Shown: one piece after another, positions 8,477 through 17,057 of the stretch | How positions within the stretch are numbered: the stretch's first letter is position 1 | Layout: each line of letters opens with the position of its first letter | Source of the DNA: Chitinophaga pinensis | GTDB taxonomy: Bacteria > Bacteroidota > Bacteroidia > B-17B0 > Aurantibacillaceae | Assembly (NCBI GenBank): GCA_945887955.1 | Contig: CAMCZO010000023.1 | Span: 1-35,741 of the forward strand | DNA: 35,741 bases | Direction: 5' to 3' | The notes under the pieces: generated by a model | Told to the model about the DNA's origin: nothing | Seen by the model: the letters and a program-made list of their open reading frames with translations, nothing else | Database searches by the model: none | Program-made: the position numbers and the translations under genes

Positions 8477-9235
8477 ATGCTTAGTAAAAATCAAATAAAA
8501 GAAATACAATCACTTCAGGTAAAAAAAAATCGCGAAGAAAAAAAAACATTCCTTGCAGAGGGCATAAAAACTGTTAATGAAATAATAAATGAATCGCCAA
8601 TAATAATTGAACACATTTTTGCCACTCACGATTTTATTCATAAAAACACATTAAAAATAAGGCAATTACAAATAAAATACACAGAAATTACTGAAGAGGA
8701 ATTAAAAAAAATAAGCATTCAAAATAATCCAAATCAGGCAGTAGCAATTTGTAATTATTTTAAAGCTCGCCCCGTAAGTTTTGATTTTGAAAATAATTTT
8801 TCATTTTATCTTGATGATATTCGTGATCCAGGCAATATGGGCACTATAATTCGTTTAGCCGATTGGTTTGGCATAAACACTATTTATTGTTCGCCTACAA
8901 GTTGTGAGTTTTATAATCCAAAAGTAATTCAGGCCACAATGGGCTCGTTTTTGAGAGTTGGCTTATTGTATATTGAATTAAACGAACTTATTCAAAAGAA
9001 TAATATTAATCATGTATATGGAGCAGTTTTAAATGGCAAAAGTATTTATAAAGAGCCTTTAAAAAACGGATTGATTATTATTGGCAATGAAGCAAATGGG
9101 ATAGGCGAGCAAAATTTACAAAAAGCAACACAATTAATTTCTATACCAGCTAATAATAATAAAACAGAATCTTTAAATGCAGCTATAGCATGTTCGATAA
9201 TTGCAGCAGAATTTTTTAGACAATTAAAAAGCTAA
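8477..9235 (+). CDS. TrmH/SpoU-family RNA 2'-O-methyltransferase
   Basis: 252 residues from the ATG at 8477. An in-frame ATG at 8429 would overlap tamL and give a non-conserved N-terminus; MLSKNQIKEIQSL fits the family start. The substrate-binding domain comes first. The SPOUT domain follows with motif 1 'DDIRDPGNMGTIIRLADW' at about 113-130, the 'NPKVIQATMGSF' region and GNEANGIG (motif 2), ending in LNAAIACSIIAAEFFRQ (motif 3). These motifs form the trefoil knot that binds S-adenosylmethionine. It probably methylates rRNA or tRNA ribose; the exact target is not evident. Confidence 0.9.
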   Translation: MLSKNQIKEIQSLQVKKNREEKKTFLAEGIKTVNEIINESPIIIEHIFATHDFIHKNTLKIRQLQIKYTEITEEELKKISIQNNPNQAVAICNYFKARPVSFDFENNFSFYLDDIRDPGNMGTIIRLADWFGINTIYCSPTSCEFYNPKVIQATMGSFLRVGLLYIELNELIQKNNINHVYGAVLNGKSIYKEPLKNGLIIIGNEANGIGEQNLQKATQLISIPANNNKTESLNAAIACSIIAAEFFRQLKS

Positions 9236-9287
9236 TTCCATTAAAAATAATATAAATTAAATAAACACTTAATAACCATATTATTTT

Positions 9288-10127
9288 TTAGATTAATTTA
9301 TGTTTCTTAATTACCCAAACTGAAATAAATACGCTAATTTCATATAATAAATACATAGGAACGGCAACTATCATTTGAGAAGTAACATCAGGACTAGGAG
9401 TAATTATTGCAGCAGTAATTAATATTATTACCAAAGCATGTTTTCGATATTTACGCATAAAAGAAGGAGTAATTAAACCCATGCGCGTTAAAAAATAAAC
9501 TAAAATAGGCATTTCAAAAATTATACCAGCTACTAATGTCATGGTACTAATTAATGAAATATAATCATCAAATGTATTTTGAGTTTGAACAATGCCACTT
9601 GAAGAAACTTGATAATTGATTAAGAAGTTATAGCTCATGGGGAATAATAAAAAATAACCAAAAAAGACACCGATTAAAAATAATACAGAAGCAATAAATA
9701 TAAATGTTTTTACAGGCCCAATTTCTTTATTTTTTAATGCTGGACGAATAAATTTCCATAATTCCCATAATATAAAAGGGAAGCCGATAATTATTCCACT
9801 TAAAAAAGAGATCCACATGTGATTGAAAAACTGTTCAGAAGCACTTAGGGTTTGTAAATGCGCTGGCTTTATAATCATACACATAATATCACCAGCACCA
9901 ATTTTCTGACCTAACAAACAAAGCGTTCGGTAAGAAATAAAATCTTGTTTTAATGGGCCAAAAATAATTGTATCAAAAACAAAATCATTATAACAAAAAG
10001 CAATTATCGAAAATATTAAAATAAATGCCGCGCTTCGAACCAGATGCCACCTAAACGCTTCTATATGTTGTAGAAAAGACATTTGAGAGGAATTTGATTT
10101 ATTTTTAACTGAATCGAAAAAAGCCAT
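9288..10127 (-). CDS. tatC: Sec-independent (Tat) protein translocase subunit TatC
   Basis: 279 residues. TatC is the polytopic inner-membrane receptor for twin-arginine signal peptides. The N-terminal MSFLQHIEAFRWHLVRS corresponds to the conserved 'FLxHLxELRxRL' region. Six hydrophobic segments follow, including 'PFILWELWKFIRPAL' (conserved glutamate-containing loop) and 'FEMPILVYFLTRMGLI'. It starts 3 bases after the aroA stop, so it is the last gene of the pabA-aroB-aroA-tatC run. No tatA or tatE gene is seen in the window. Confidence 0.95.
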   Translation of the reverse strand: MAFFDSVKNKSNSSQMSFLQHIEAFRWHLVRSAAFILIFSIIAFCYNDFVFDTIIFGPLKQDFISYRTLCLLGQKIGAGDIMCMIIKPAHLQTLSASEQFFNHMWISFLSGIIIGFPFILWELWKFIRPALKNKEIGPVKTFIFIASVLFLIGVFFGYFLLFPMSYNFLINYQVSSSGIVQTQNTFDDYISLISTMTLVAGIIFEMPILVYFLTRMGLITPSFMRKYRKHALVIILITAAIITPSPDVTSQMIVAVPMYLLYEISVFISVWVIKKHKLI

Positions 10128-10130
10128 AAG

Positions 10131-11369
10131 TTAAGATCCTAAATTTACACTAAAACCAACTGATTTCAAATCTTTCCAAAAACGAGGATAAGACTTTGAG
10201 ACCACTTCTGGATTAGCAATTTTAATTGAATTATAAACTAAAGCTAAAGGGGAAAAGCTCATAGCCATTCGATGATCATTATAGGTTTCGATTACGCCTT
10301 CAAATGGAATTGGCTTTGATTTTTTTAATTCAATTGAGTTATTTGTTATTACTAATTTTGCGCCCATTTTTTCTAATTCTGTTTTTAAGGCAATAATCCT
10401 ATCGCTTTCTTTAAACTTTAAAGTAGATAACCCATTTAATTTAGCACAAATACCTAATCCAAAACAAGTAACCGCAAATGTTTGAGCAATATCAGGGCAA
10501 TTAATAAAATTATAGTTAATAGATTTTGTTTCTAATTTTTTTCGAGAAATAATAATAGAATTTTTTTTATATTTCGTTTCTACACCTAAAATTTTATAAA
10601 GTTCTGGAAGTATAGAATCTGACTGTAGGCTTTTTTTATTTAAAAAATTTAGTTCAATTTTAGCATTTTTTGATAAAGCACAAATACTATACCAATAAGA
10701 CGCCGAAGACCAATCTGACTCTATTTTTATCACTTTGATTTGTTTTGATTTGGTGCTGGAATTAACAGTATACGTGTTTTTGAGTTTAGAAATAGGGACA
10801 TTAAATTTTTTTAAAAGAGCAGCCGTCATTTCAATATAAGGAGACGATACAATTCTATTTTTCAAAGTTAAAACTAATCCATTTTTTAATTTTGGAGAAA
10901 TAAGAAGAAGAGCAGAAATAAATTGACTACTTTGGCTTGCATCAATTTTTAGAGCGCCGCCTAAAATAATTTTACCTTTAATTTCTAAAGGCGGATAGTT
11001 TTCTTTTTCAAGAAACTTAATTTCTGCGCCCAAACTTTTTAGTGCAGCAACTAATTCGCCTATCGGTCTTTTTTTCATTCTATCAGAACCCGTTATCGTC
11101 CACGTTCCTTTTTTAATCGCTAGTAAAGCAGTTAAAAATCGCATATCAGTTCCCGCATCAAGAATATTGATATTTTTATTTTTTGCCTCTTTAATTTGTC
11201 GAAGCGCCTTTAATAGTAGCTTAGTATCTTCTGAATCAGATAAATTTTTTAAATCGATTTTTAAATCCAATATTTCTTTTAATAATAATAAACGATTACT
11301 TAAGCTTTTTGAACCAGATAAATTAATACTGCAATTAATAGGAAATCTTGGTGCAATTATTTGAATCAT
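10131..11369 (-). CDS. aroA: 3-phosphoshikimate 1-carboxyvinyltransferase (EPSP synthase)
   Basis: 412 residues, slightly shorter than the usual 420-430. It joins shikimate-3-phosphate with phosphoenolpyruvate, the sixth step of the shikimate pathway. Visible motifs: GSKSLSNR at 19-26 (K21 and the following serine/arginine bind substrates), DAGTDMRFL around 71, the QSSQF region, the KESDRI segment and YNDHRMAMSF near the C-terminus. It overlaps the aroB stop by 4 bases, so translation of the two is coupled. Parts of the middle are lysine/asparagine rich as expected in AT-rich DNA. No catalytic residue appears to be missing. Confidence 0.95.
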   Translation of the reverse strand: MIQIIAPRFPINCSINLSGSKSLSNRLLLLKEILDLKIDLKNLSDSEDTKLLLKALRQIKEAKNKNINILDAGTDMRFLTALLAIKKGTWTITGSDRMKKRPIGELVAALKSLGAEIKFLEKENYPPLEIKGKIILGGALKIDASQSSQFISALLLISPKLKNGLVLTLKNRIVSSPYIEMTAALLKKFNVPISKLKNTYTVNSSTKSKQIKVIKIESDWSSASYWYSICALSKNAKIELNFLNKKSLQSDSILPELYKILGVETKYKKNSIIISRKKLETKSINYNFINCPDIAQTFAVTCFGLGICAKLNGLSTLKFKESDRIIALKTELEKMGAKLVITNNSIELKKSKPIPFEGVIETYNDHRMAMSFSPLALVYNSIKIANPEVVSKSYPRFWKDLKSVGFSVNLGS

Positions 11370-12430
11370 TTAATCAAATTATTATGGTATGTTATCGCTT
11401 TTTGAATTTGAGTTTCGCTCACAATGACATCTAGTTTAAAAGAGCCAATGCCATTAATTAAAGAAAATAATAAAATATTTTTGGAGGCCTTTTTATCATT
11501 TTTGATTCGATTAATGATCGAAGAAATAGGTATTTCAGATATTGACCTAAGCTTGAAATGAGAAGTTATAACAGAATAAATTTCTAAAAGCATGGGTTTA
11601 GAAATTAATTGTTTTTGATATGAAATCTTGCTTTCTATTAACAAGCCAATAAGAACTGCTTCTCCATGAAGCATAGGCGCCTCTGAATTTAAGAACTCCG
11701 ATTCTATTGCATGACCAATAGTGTGTCCAAAGTTTAAAGATTTTCTAATTCCTTTGTCAAAAGGATCTTTTAAAATAATTTTATTTTTTATTTGAATACT
11801 TTTAGTAATCAACTTGATATAACTTGTTTTTTCTGAAAAAGAAGATAATTCATTCCAAAACGGATGGCTATTCACTAAAGCTATTTTATAAATTTCGGCA
11901 AGTCCATTTTTAAGTTGGCGCAGACTAAGCGTTTTTAAAAACTTAGTATTTATAAATACACCTTTAGGCTGATTAATTGTGCCAATGATATTTTTAAATT
12001 CATTAAAATTTATCCCTGTTTTTCCACCCAAACTAGCATCTGCCATTGCTAAAAGAGTTGTTGGGATATTAATAAAGTCTATTCCTCTTTTAAAAGTTGC
12101 TGCAGCAAAGCCCCCCAAGTCGCTTATAACTCCTCCTCCAAAATTAATTAATAAAGTATTCTTATCAGCATTCTTATCAATTAGTGTTTGCCAAATTAGT
12201 GTGCTAAATTTTAAAGATTTAGATTTTTCGCCAGGTTTAATTTTTATAATTTGAGCTGTAATTAATTTTGGGCAGGCAATTAATAAATGAGGCAAACAGA
12301 GTTTTATTATGTTTTGATCAGATAAAATAAAATAAGAGGTGTATTTTTTTATTTCTAAGAAATTACTCAAAGAATCAAGAGAATTATCTTCGATTGTTAC
12401 ATTGTATCCATTTGATTTAATTAGCGTCAT
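11366..12430 (-). CDS. aroB: 3-dehydroquinate synthase
   Basis: 354 residues, usual length. It converts DAHP to 3-dehydroquinate with NAD+ and a divalent metal, the second step of the shikimate pathway. Motifs: GGGVISDLGG at 98-107 (NAD binding), 'IPTTLLAMADASLGGKTGIN' around 122-141 and LNFGHTIGHAIE with metal-binding histidines. It is 24 bases downstream of the pabA-type gene and overlaps aroA, so the operon carries several chorismate-related steps in one transcript. Confidence 0.96.
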   Translation of the reverse strand: MTLIKSNGYNVTIEDNSLDSLSNFLEIKKYTSYFILSDQNIIKLCLPHLLIACPKLITAQIIKIKPGEKSKSLKFSTLIWQTLIDKNADKNTLLINFGGGVISDLGGFAAATFKRGIDFINIPTTLLAMADASLGGKTGINFNEFKNIIGTINQPKGVFINTKFLKTLSLRQLKNGLAEIYKIALVNSHPFWNELSSFSEKTSYIKLITKSIQIKNKIILKDPFDKGIRKSLNFGHTIGHAIESEFLNSEAPMLHGEAVLIGLLIESKISYQKQLISKPMLLEIYSVITSHFKLRSISEIPISSIINRIKNDKKASKNILLFSLINGIGSFKLDVIVSETQIQKAITYHNNLIK

Positions 12431-12454
12431 ATTTATTTTTGAAAATTAATCCAT

Positions 12455-13027
12455 TCACTCATTATCTGAAAGCCAATTTTTTATTATTGTTTCACCATAT
12501 TCTGATAAAATAGATTCAGGATGAAATTGAACCCCTCTTACGTTATAAAATTTATGTTTTATAGCCATTATATTATTTTGATCATCGATTGCTGTAACAA
12601 TTAAATTAGGATGAATCGTTTGCTCATTTATAAGCCATGAATGATAACGGCCCGCCAAAAATTTTTTTGGGCAGTTATTAAATATTTTATCTTTTGATAT
12701 AACATTAATATTAGAAGCCACGCCGTGCCATACAGGCGAAACATTTTTTAATGGCGAATTAAAGGCTTCTCCAATAGCTTGATGCCCTAAACAAACTCCG
12801 AATATGGACTTAGTTTTATAAAAACGATTGATGACTTGGGGCAAAATACCTGCTTTTGATGGCAATCCGGGGCCTGGGGACAATAAAATTTTATCGTAAA
12901 TATTAATTTGATCTAGTTTTATCTGATCATTTTTAACTAAATCGATATTAATAGAACTTACTTTTTCTATTAAATGAATTAGATTGTAAGTAAAGCTATC
13001 ATAATTATCTATTACTAAAAGTTTCAT
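12455..13027 (-). CDS. pabA: Glutamine amidotransferase of aminodeoxychorismate/anthranilate synthase
   Basis: 190 residues, single class-I glutamine amidotransferase domain. It releases ammonia from glutamine for the PabB or TrpE partner. The start MKLLVIDNYDSFTYNL, the oxyanion loop SPGPGLP at 50-56, nucleophile C79 in GVCLGHQ, and the catalytic H169 and E171 in QFHPES are all intact. The sequence alone does not separate PabA from TrpG, and many bacteria use one protein for both. The neighbouring aroB and aroA and the absence of other trp genes make pabA the more natural label. First gene of the operon ending with tatC. Confidence 0.85.
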   Translation of the reverse strand: MKLLVIDNYDSFTYNLIHLIEKVSSINIDLVKNDQIKLDQINIYDKILLSPGPGLPSKAGILPQVINRFYKTKSIFGVCLGHQAIGEAFNSPLKNVSPVWHGVASNINVISKDKIFNNCPKKFLAGRYHSWLINEQTIHPNLIVTAIDDQNNIMAIKHKFYNVRGVQFHPESILSEYGETIIKNWLSDNE

Positions 13028-13047
13028 ATATTTTGAATGCTAATTTA

Positions 13048-13055
13048 CAAAAATA
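13048..13055 (-). promoter_or_regulatory. Putative -7 element for the pabA-aroB-aroA-tatC operon
   Basis: Minus-strand TATTTTTG, a match to TAnnTTTG, 20 bases upstream of the pabA ATG. No TTTG -33 box is visible at the right spacing. Confidence 0.35.
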
Positions 13056-13126
13056 CGGCACGAAACTTTATACTAATATAAAAATATGCAGCGGAAAAAA
13101 CTCGCCACAATAATGAACTAATTTTT

Positions 13127-13459
13127 TTAATTTCCTAAATCTTCAAATCTAACATCGGAGTCGAGATGATCATTTGAATTATTGCTGGGCTTAATTTCAG
13201 GTGCGTTTTCCTTAATGTGCTTGATAGATTCATCTAGCCCCTCAATAAATTTATCAAAATCTTCTTTATATAAAAAGATTTTATGTTTTTCATATGAAAA
13301 TTTTCCATCGTCTCCAAAGCGTTTTTTGCTTTCTGTAATTGTTAAGTAATAATCATTGCCTTTGGTGCTTTTAACATCAAAAAAGTAAGTACGCTTTCCT
13401 GCTCTCACAGATTTAGAGAACAAATCGTCTCTATCATTTTTTTCAAATTCGTCTGACAT
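13127..13459 (-). CDS. DUF3276 family protein (PUR-alpha-like nucleic-acid binding)
   Basis: 110 residues. The core 'SVRAGKRTYFFDVKSTKGNDYYLTITESKKRF', residues 16-47, followed by 'KHKIFLYKEDFDKFIEGL', is the signature of Bacteroidota DUF3276 proteins, which adopt a PUR-domain fold and are expected to bind single-stranded DNA or RNA. The two ends are acidic and probably disordered. It stands alone between the terminators at about 13.75-13.83 kb and the pabA operon, in the same direction. The precise role is unknown. Confidence 0.88.
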   Translation of the reverse strand: MSDEFEKNDRDDLFSKSVRAGKRTYFFDVKSTKGNDYYLTITESKKRFGDDGKFSYEKHKIFLYKEDFDKFIEGLDESIKHIKENAPEIKPSNNSNDHLDSDVRFEDLGN

Positions 13460-13749
13460 AATATGTATTTAATATAAAACAAATATTATAAAAAACTTAA
13501 TAGGTTGTTTATAGTGTTAATAATTAAGACTTATTGTTAATAGCCCAAAATTAATAAGCTTAAAATATTTTAATCTTAAATATAGAATAACTAAATAAAA
13601 ACAACTTTAATTTTTAATTTATAAGAGAAAAGAAATAGGGGCTAAAAAAAGACAATTTTAGTGATAAGCGAAATAAGTATTAAAGAGAGAAAAAATAAAT
13701 TTAAAAATTGTAATTGATTTAATGTTTTAAAAATCAAAATGATTTAAAT
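13460..13749. other. Gene-free AT-rich stretch
   Basis: Together with the flanking terminator hairpins this is about 370 bases without a gene between the DUF3276 gene and the histone-like gene. It is very AT-rich with frequent stops in all frames. I see no RNA gene, repeat or convincing promoter motif; the DUF3276 promoter must lie in its left part. Confidence 0.5.
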
Positions 13750-13772
13750 AAAAAAAACCTGCTTACACAGGC
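13750..13772 (-). terminator. Possible second rho-independent terminator
   Basis: Read on the minus strand: a short CCTG/CAGG stem with a 6-base loop followed by a run of eight T. It lies about 60 bases downstream of the strong terminator of the histone-like gene and may act as a backup. The short stem makes this weak. Confidence 0.4.
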
Positions 13773-13803
13773 TAAAATTATTTTTTAGAATTTTAAATAA
13801 AAC

Positions 13804-13831
13804 AAAAAACCCCGCTAATGCGGGGCTTTTA
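13804..13831 (-). terminator. Rho-independent terminator of the histone-like gene
   Basis: Perfect stem CCCCGC (13810-13815) and GCGGGG (13820-13825) with a TAAT/ATTA loop, flanked by an A-run on the left that becomes a T-run on the minus strand. It starts right after the stop codon of the Lys/Ala/Pro-rich gene. The GC-only stem stands out sharply in this AT-rich region. Confidence 0.85.
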
Positions 13832-13954
13832 TTACTTTTTCTTAGCTGCTTTCTTTTTTGGAGCTGCTTTCTTTTTTGGAGCTGCTTTTTTTGCTGCTGC
13901 TTTTTTTGGAGCTGCTTTTTTTGGAGCTGCTTTTTTTGTTGCTTTTTTAGCCAT
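13832..13954 (-). CDS. Small Lys/Ala/Pro-rich histone H1-like protein
   Basis: 40 residues from ATG at 13954 to TAA at 13832, composed almost only of lysine, alanine and proline: MAKKATKKAAP, then repeats of KKAAP / KKAAA / KKKAAP, ending AAKKK. This is the composition of histone-H1-like tails and of short bacterial 'histone H1' proteins, which bind DNA non-specifically and compact it. A strong terminator follows the stop, supporting a real, independently transcribed gene. The repeating GCAGCTCCAAAAAAG-type units may let the copy number of repeats vary by slippage. The plus-strand frame over the same bases is a shadow rich in F and A. No folded domain is present. Confidence 0.75.
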   Translation of the reverse strand: MAKKATKKAAPKKAAPKKAAAKKAAPKKKAAPKKKAAKKK

Positions 13955-14215
13955 GATTTTTTTTGTTTTTGAGATTTGTTACTACGAAGTAAATAAAATT
14001 TTTAATGTTATCTAATTATTATATGTTTATTTTTTCAACATTGAATTGTTGAAATTGTTAATAGCGAAAAAAAAGTTATTTCGAATAAAACCATTTAGAA
14101 ATAATAAAACATGTTTATTATTTTATAAAGAGCATAAACAGTCTATTCTAAAGGGGTTTTCAAATGGGATAAAAAATATATGGAAAAATTTGAATGATAA
14201 ATGAAGTGGTTTTTT

Positions 14216-15853
14216 TTATTCTTTTATAAAAACATCTTCTTCAATTTCCCAATCTGAAACTACTTTTAATTGTTTCGAATGAATATATACTTTTTCAGGC
14301 TGATGTTTTAAAATAAAATTACCCGTATCCCATTTTTTATTTTCATTCGTATCGTATATTATTTTTAAAAAATAATTTGCAGGCTCAACATCAATAAAAT
14401 CAATAGTTTTAGAGTTGCTAGACGATAATGATAAAGAAACTGACTGTTCTTTTATTATGTTTTCTTTTTCATCAATAAGCTGAATAATATGGTTTTGTTT
14501 TTTATTAAAAAGTATTTTCAAACTTACTTTGCCAAAATCTAATTTATTTTGTGTTTTAAAATTTAATCGAATAGTATCATTTGTATTTCCTTTTAAATCA
14601 AAAAAAGCTAGAGTGTCAAATTTAAGTTTGTAGTTAGCCCCTTGTTTTAATTTGCTGTCGATTTGATATTGAAATGGATTAATCCATTTGCCTTTAATAC
14701 TTGAATAATTAATTAAAGAGTCTTCTTTTGATTCCCATTTAATTTTATTTAAGTCAACTTTATTTGTATCCATCCAATTTAAAAAACAAATTTTTAAGAC
14801 ATCGTTTAGTTTCAATATATTCGAATATAAATTAGTTTCAAAAGATTTAAGTTTTTTCTTATTGTTTTCTTTTGGTAAGGAGATTATTAGAGTATCTGTT
14901 TTAATTAAATTTTTGTATGACAATACTAACTTTAGCGTGTCAGTTATGTTTTTATAATAAATCGAAACAGTATCTTTTTCGTTTTTTAAGTTTATTTCAA
15001 ATATATTTTTAGCATTAATTGCCAAAAGTGGCCTAATATTTATTAGCGTTTTTTGATTAAGTATAATTTGTGTAAATCCATAATACGGACTTATTATTTT
15101 TTTTACAAAAGATTTTGATGGGATTTCATCAAATACTTTAAAAATCAAATTTGTATCTCTTAATAAATTAAGAGGCTGATCTAGAAATCCACGTTTTTCA
15201 ATTTCACCATCAACCTGATTATTTTTATTTTTATCTAAAAATGCAATAGCGATAAATGATTTTGATGGTAATTTTGGTAAAACAAATAACCCCTCTTCAT
15301 TAGTTTTGGCCAAATAAACAGGGCTATTATTAAATGGAATAGTATCGTTAAAGTTTTGGTTTTCATATAATCCAATACTAATTTTAGCTATTGGCTTATT
15401 ATTAAATGCATTTAATACTTTACCACTTATTTTTATGGAGTCTATTATTTTTCCAGTAGAAAAAACATATTCAAAATTTAACAAAGGATTTCCTTCATGC
15501 ATATCTATAATAGACGAACCAAAATAAAAACGATAAGTAGTGTTGGGCAATAACTCGTCTTTCTTTATGCGAATCAACAACTCTTTTCCTAAAACACTTA
15601 TTTCGGGAGTTGTCTTTATTTTAGGACATATTATTAGTTGGTTATTTAAGTCATTTAATTTAATGAATTCGTCAAATTTAATTGATATTGTTTCTGAATC
15701 GAACAGAACGGAGTTATTATTTGGTATTGCTTCGATTAATTTTGGTGGACTTAAATCTTTTTTTCCGCCACTTAAATTAACAACCTGTGCACAATTACAA
15801 AAGAGTAAAGAAAATAATATAATTATTTCTAATTTCGTTATCGATTTGAGCAT
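14216..15853 (-). CDS. Big_5 (SbsA Ig-like) domain lipoprotein
   Basis: About 545 residues from the ATG at 15853; an upstream in-frame TTG at 15865 is less likely. The signal peptide ends at a cysteine in FCNCAQ (C21), giving a lipoprotein. It continues 'VNLSGGKKDLSPPKLIEAIP' into an Ig-like Big_5 domain at about 25-135, ending 'LLNFEYVFSTG'. This N-terminal layout is very common in Bacteroidota and is usually annotated only as an Ig-like domain protein. The remainder consists of beta-rich segments, including a carboxypeptidase-regulatory-like part ('ISGKVLNAFNNKPIAKISIGLYE') near 140. Probably anchored in the outer membrane; function unknown. Divergent from the radical SAM gene. Confidence 0.8.
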   Translation of the reverse strand: MLKSITKLEIIILFSLLFCNCAQVVNLSGGKKDLSPPKLIEAIPNNNSVLFDSETISIKFDEFIKLNDLNNQLIICPKIKTTPEISVLGKELLIRIKKDELLPNTTYRFYFGSSIIDMHEGNPLLNFEYVFSTGKIIDSIKISGKVLNAFNNKPIAKISIGLYENQNFNDTIPFNNSPVYLAKTNEEGLFVLPKLPSKSFIAIAFLDKNKNNQVDGEIEKRGFLDQPLNLLRDTNLIFKVFDEIPSKSFVKKIISPYYGFTQIILNQKTLINIRPLLAINAKNIFEINLKNEKDTVSIYYKNITDTLKLVLSYKNLIKTDTLIISLPKENNKKKLKSFETNLYSNILKLNDVLKICFLNWMDTNKVDLNKIKWESKEDSLINYSSIKGKWINPFQYQIDSKLKQGANYKLKFDTLAFFDLKGNTNDTIRLNFKTQNKLDFGKVSLKILFNKKQNHIIQLIDEKENIIKEQSVSLSLSSSNSKTIDFIDVEPANYFLKIIYDTNENKKWDTGNFILKHQPEKVYIHSKQLKVVSDWEIEEDVFIKE

Positions 15854-15862
15854 AAAACAAAA

Positions 15863-15870
15863 CAAAAGTA
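15863..15870 (-). promoter_or_regulatory. Putative -7 element for the Big_5 lipoprotein gene
   Basis: Minus-strand TACTTTTG matches TAnnTTTG, 9 bases before the ATG at 15853, which would give a very short leader and also argues against the start at 15865. Confidence 0.35.
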
Positions 15871-15918
15871 ATCACAATATTTTATAAACCATTTAAGTTT
15901 ATCGTTCTTATTTAAAAC

Positions 15919-15926
15919 TATCTTTG
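15919..15926 (+). promoter_or_regulatory. Putative -7 element for the radical SAM gene
   Basis: TATCTTTG matches TAnnTTTG and is the same octamer as at paaA. It ends 7 bases before the TTG start at 15934, implying a nearly leaderless message or a start slightly downstream. The -33 region has only a partial TTT match. Confidence 0.4.
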
Positions 15927-15933
15927 TGGCACT

Positions 15934-16947
15934 TTGATAAATTATTATATAGGCATAGTAAAGAAACTTTCTTTTTATAAATGTTACAACTTTTTAAAAT
16001 TAGTAATTGGGTTTTATTTATCGCGACTTATCAAATTTCCAAAACAATTTGGGCTTCCCGTTTTTGTAAGCATCGAGCCTACCACTAGTTGTAATTTAAG
16101 ATGTCCTCAATGCCCAAGTGGCTTAAGAACTTTTACGAGGCCGATTGGGATGCTAAATATTAATTTATTTGAAAAAGTAATTACCCAAATTAAAAGGCAT
16201 GTTCATAGCTTAACTTTTTATTTTCAAGGGGAACCGTATTTAAATCCAGACTTCTTAGAAATGGTTAAAATAGCACATGAGAAAAATATTTATACAATAA
16301 CAAGTACTAATGCCCATTTTTTAAGCGAAGAAATAGCAAAAAAAACAATTTTATCTAAATTAGATAAGCTTATTATTTCAGTAGACGGCATAACTCAAGA
16401 AGCTTACGAGCATTATAGAGTAGGAGGCAGTTTGAATAAAGTAATTGAAGGCACAAAAGAAATTATCAAGCAAAAAAAACTTTATAAAACTAATACACCT
16501 CATCTTGTTTGGCAGTTTGTTGTATTTAAGTCTAACCAAAATCAAATCGCTTCGGTTAAAAAATTAGGAAAAGAATTGGGGGTAGACGAAGTAAAAATAA
16601 AAACGGCACAGATTTATGATTTTGAGAATGGAAATGACTTAATTCCTGAGTTAGAAAATTATTCTAGGTATAAAAAAGATGAAAATGGGGCATTTAAAAT
16701 AAAAAATAAATTGCTTAATCAATGTTGGCGAATGTGGCAAGGGTGTGTTATTACTTGGGATGGAAAAATTGTACCCTGTTGTTTTGATAAAGATGCAAAG
16801 TATAAATTAGGGAATTTAGAAGTAGAAAATTTTAAAGACATTTGGTTTTCTGATCCTTATACTAATTTTAGAAAATCTATTTTAGAAAGTAGAAATAAAA
16901 TTGATATTTGTAGTAATTGTTCTGAAGGAACAAAGGTTTTTGAATAA
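15934..16947 (+). CDS. Radical SAM/SPASM domain protein
   Basis: 337 residues. Radical SAM core with the CX3CX2C cluster motif C53, C57, C60 in 'EPTTSCNLRCPQCPSG'. A C-terminal SPASM region carries further cysteines at about 264, 271, 282, 283, 326 and 329, suited to auxiliary Fe-S clusters. SPASM enzymes modify peptides, proteins or carbohydrate-like substrates; no precursor peptide or partner gene is evident nearby, so the substrate is open. Starts at TTG because no ATG lies before the conserved region; the N-terminal 40 residues are typical of this Bacteroidota subgroup. It is followed by folB after 110 bases, with no clear functional tie. Confidence 0.88.
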   Translation: MINYYIGIVKKLSFYKCYNFLKLVIGFYLSRLIKFPKQFGLPVFVSIEPTTSCNLRCPQCPSGLRTFTRPIGMLNINLFEKVITQIKRHVHSLTFYFQGEPYLNPDFLEMVKIAHEKNIYTITSTNAHFLSEEIAKKTILSKLDKLIISVDGITQEAYEHYRVGGSLNKVIEGTKEIIKQKKLYKTNTPHLVWQFVVFKSNQNQIASVKKLGKELGVDEVKIKTAQIYDFENGNDLIPELENYSRYKKDENGAFKIKNKLLNQCWRMWQGCVITWDGKIVPCCFDKDAKYKLGNLEVENFKDIWFSDPYTNFRKSILESRNKIDICSNCSEGTKVFE

Positions 16948-16999
16948 AAAGAGGGAAACACAGGTGAAAATTTTAGTAAACAAATTTCTTTAATATTAA

Positions 17000-17007
17000 T
17001 AAATTTG
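17000..17007 (+). promoter_or_regulatory. Putative -7 element for folB
   Basis: TAAATTTG matches TAnnTTTG 50 bases upstream of the folB ATG. No -33 box is clear; chance occurrence is possible in such AT-rich DNA. Confidence 0.3.
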
Positions 17008-17057
17008 TATGTTTTTAAAGGCTTCTAATAATATTTAAATAAAAATGAGATAAAAGC

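Noticed and set aside
11979-12254. Plus-strand 91-codon frame inside aroB
   Set aside because: It is antisense to conserved aroB motifs and has no recognisable features of its own.
13818-14015. Plus-strand 65-codon frame rich in F and A
   Set aside because: It is the reverse shadow of the Lys/Ala/Pro-rich gene and its flank; the minus-strand gene has a start, a stop and a terminator.
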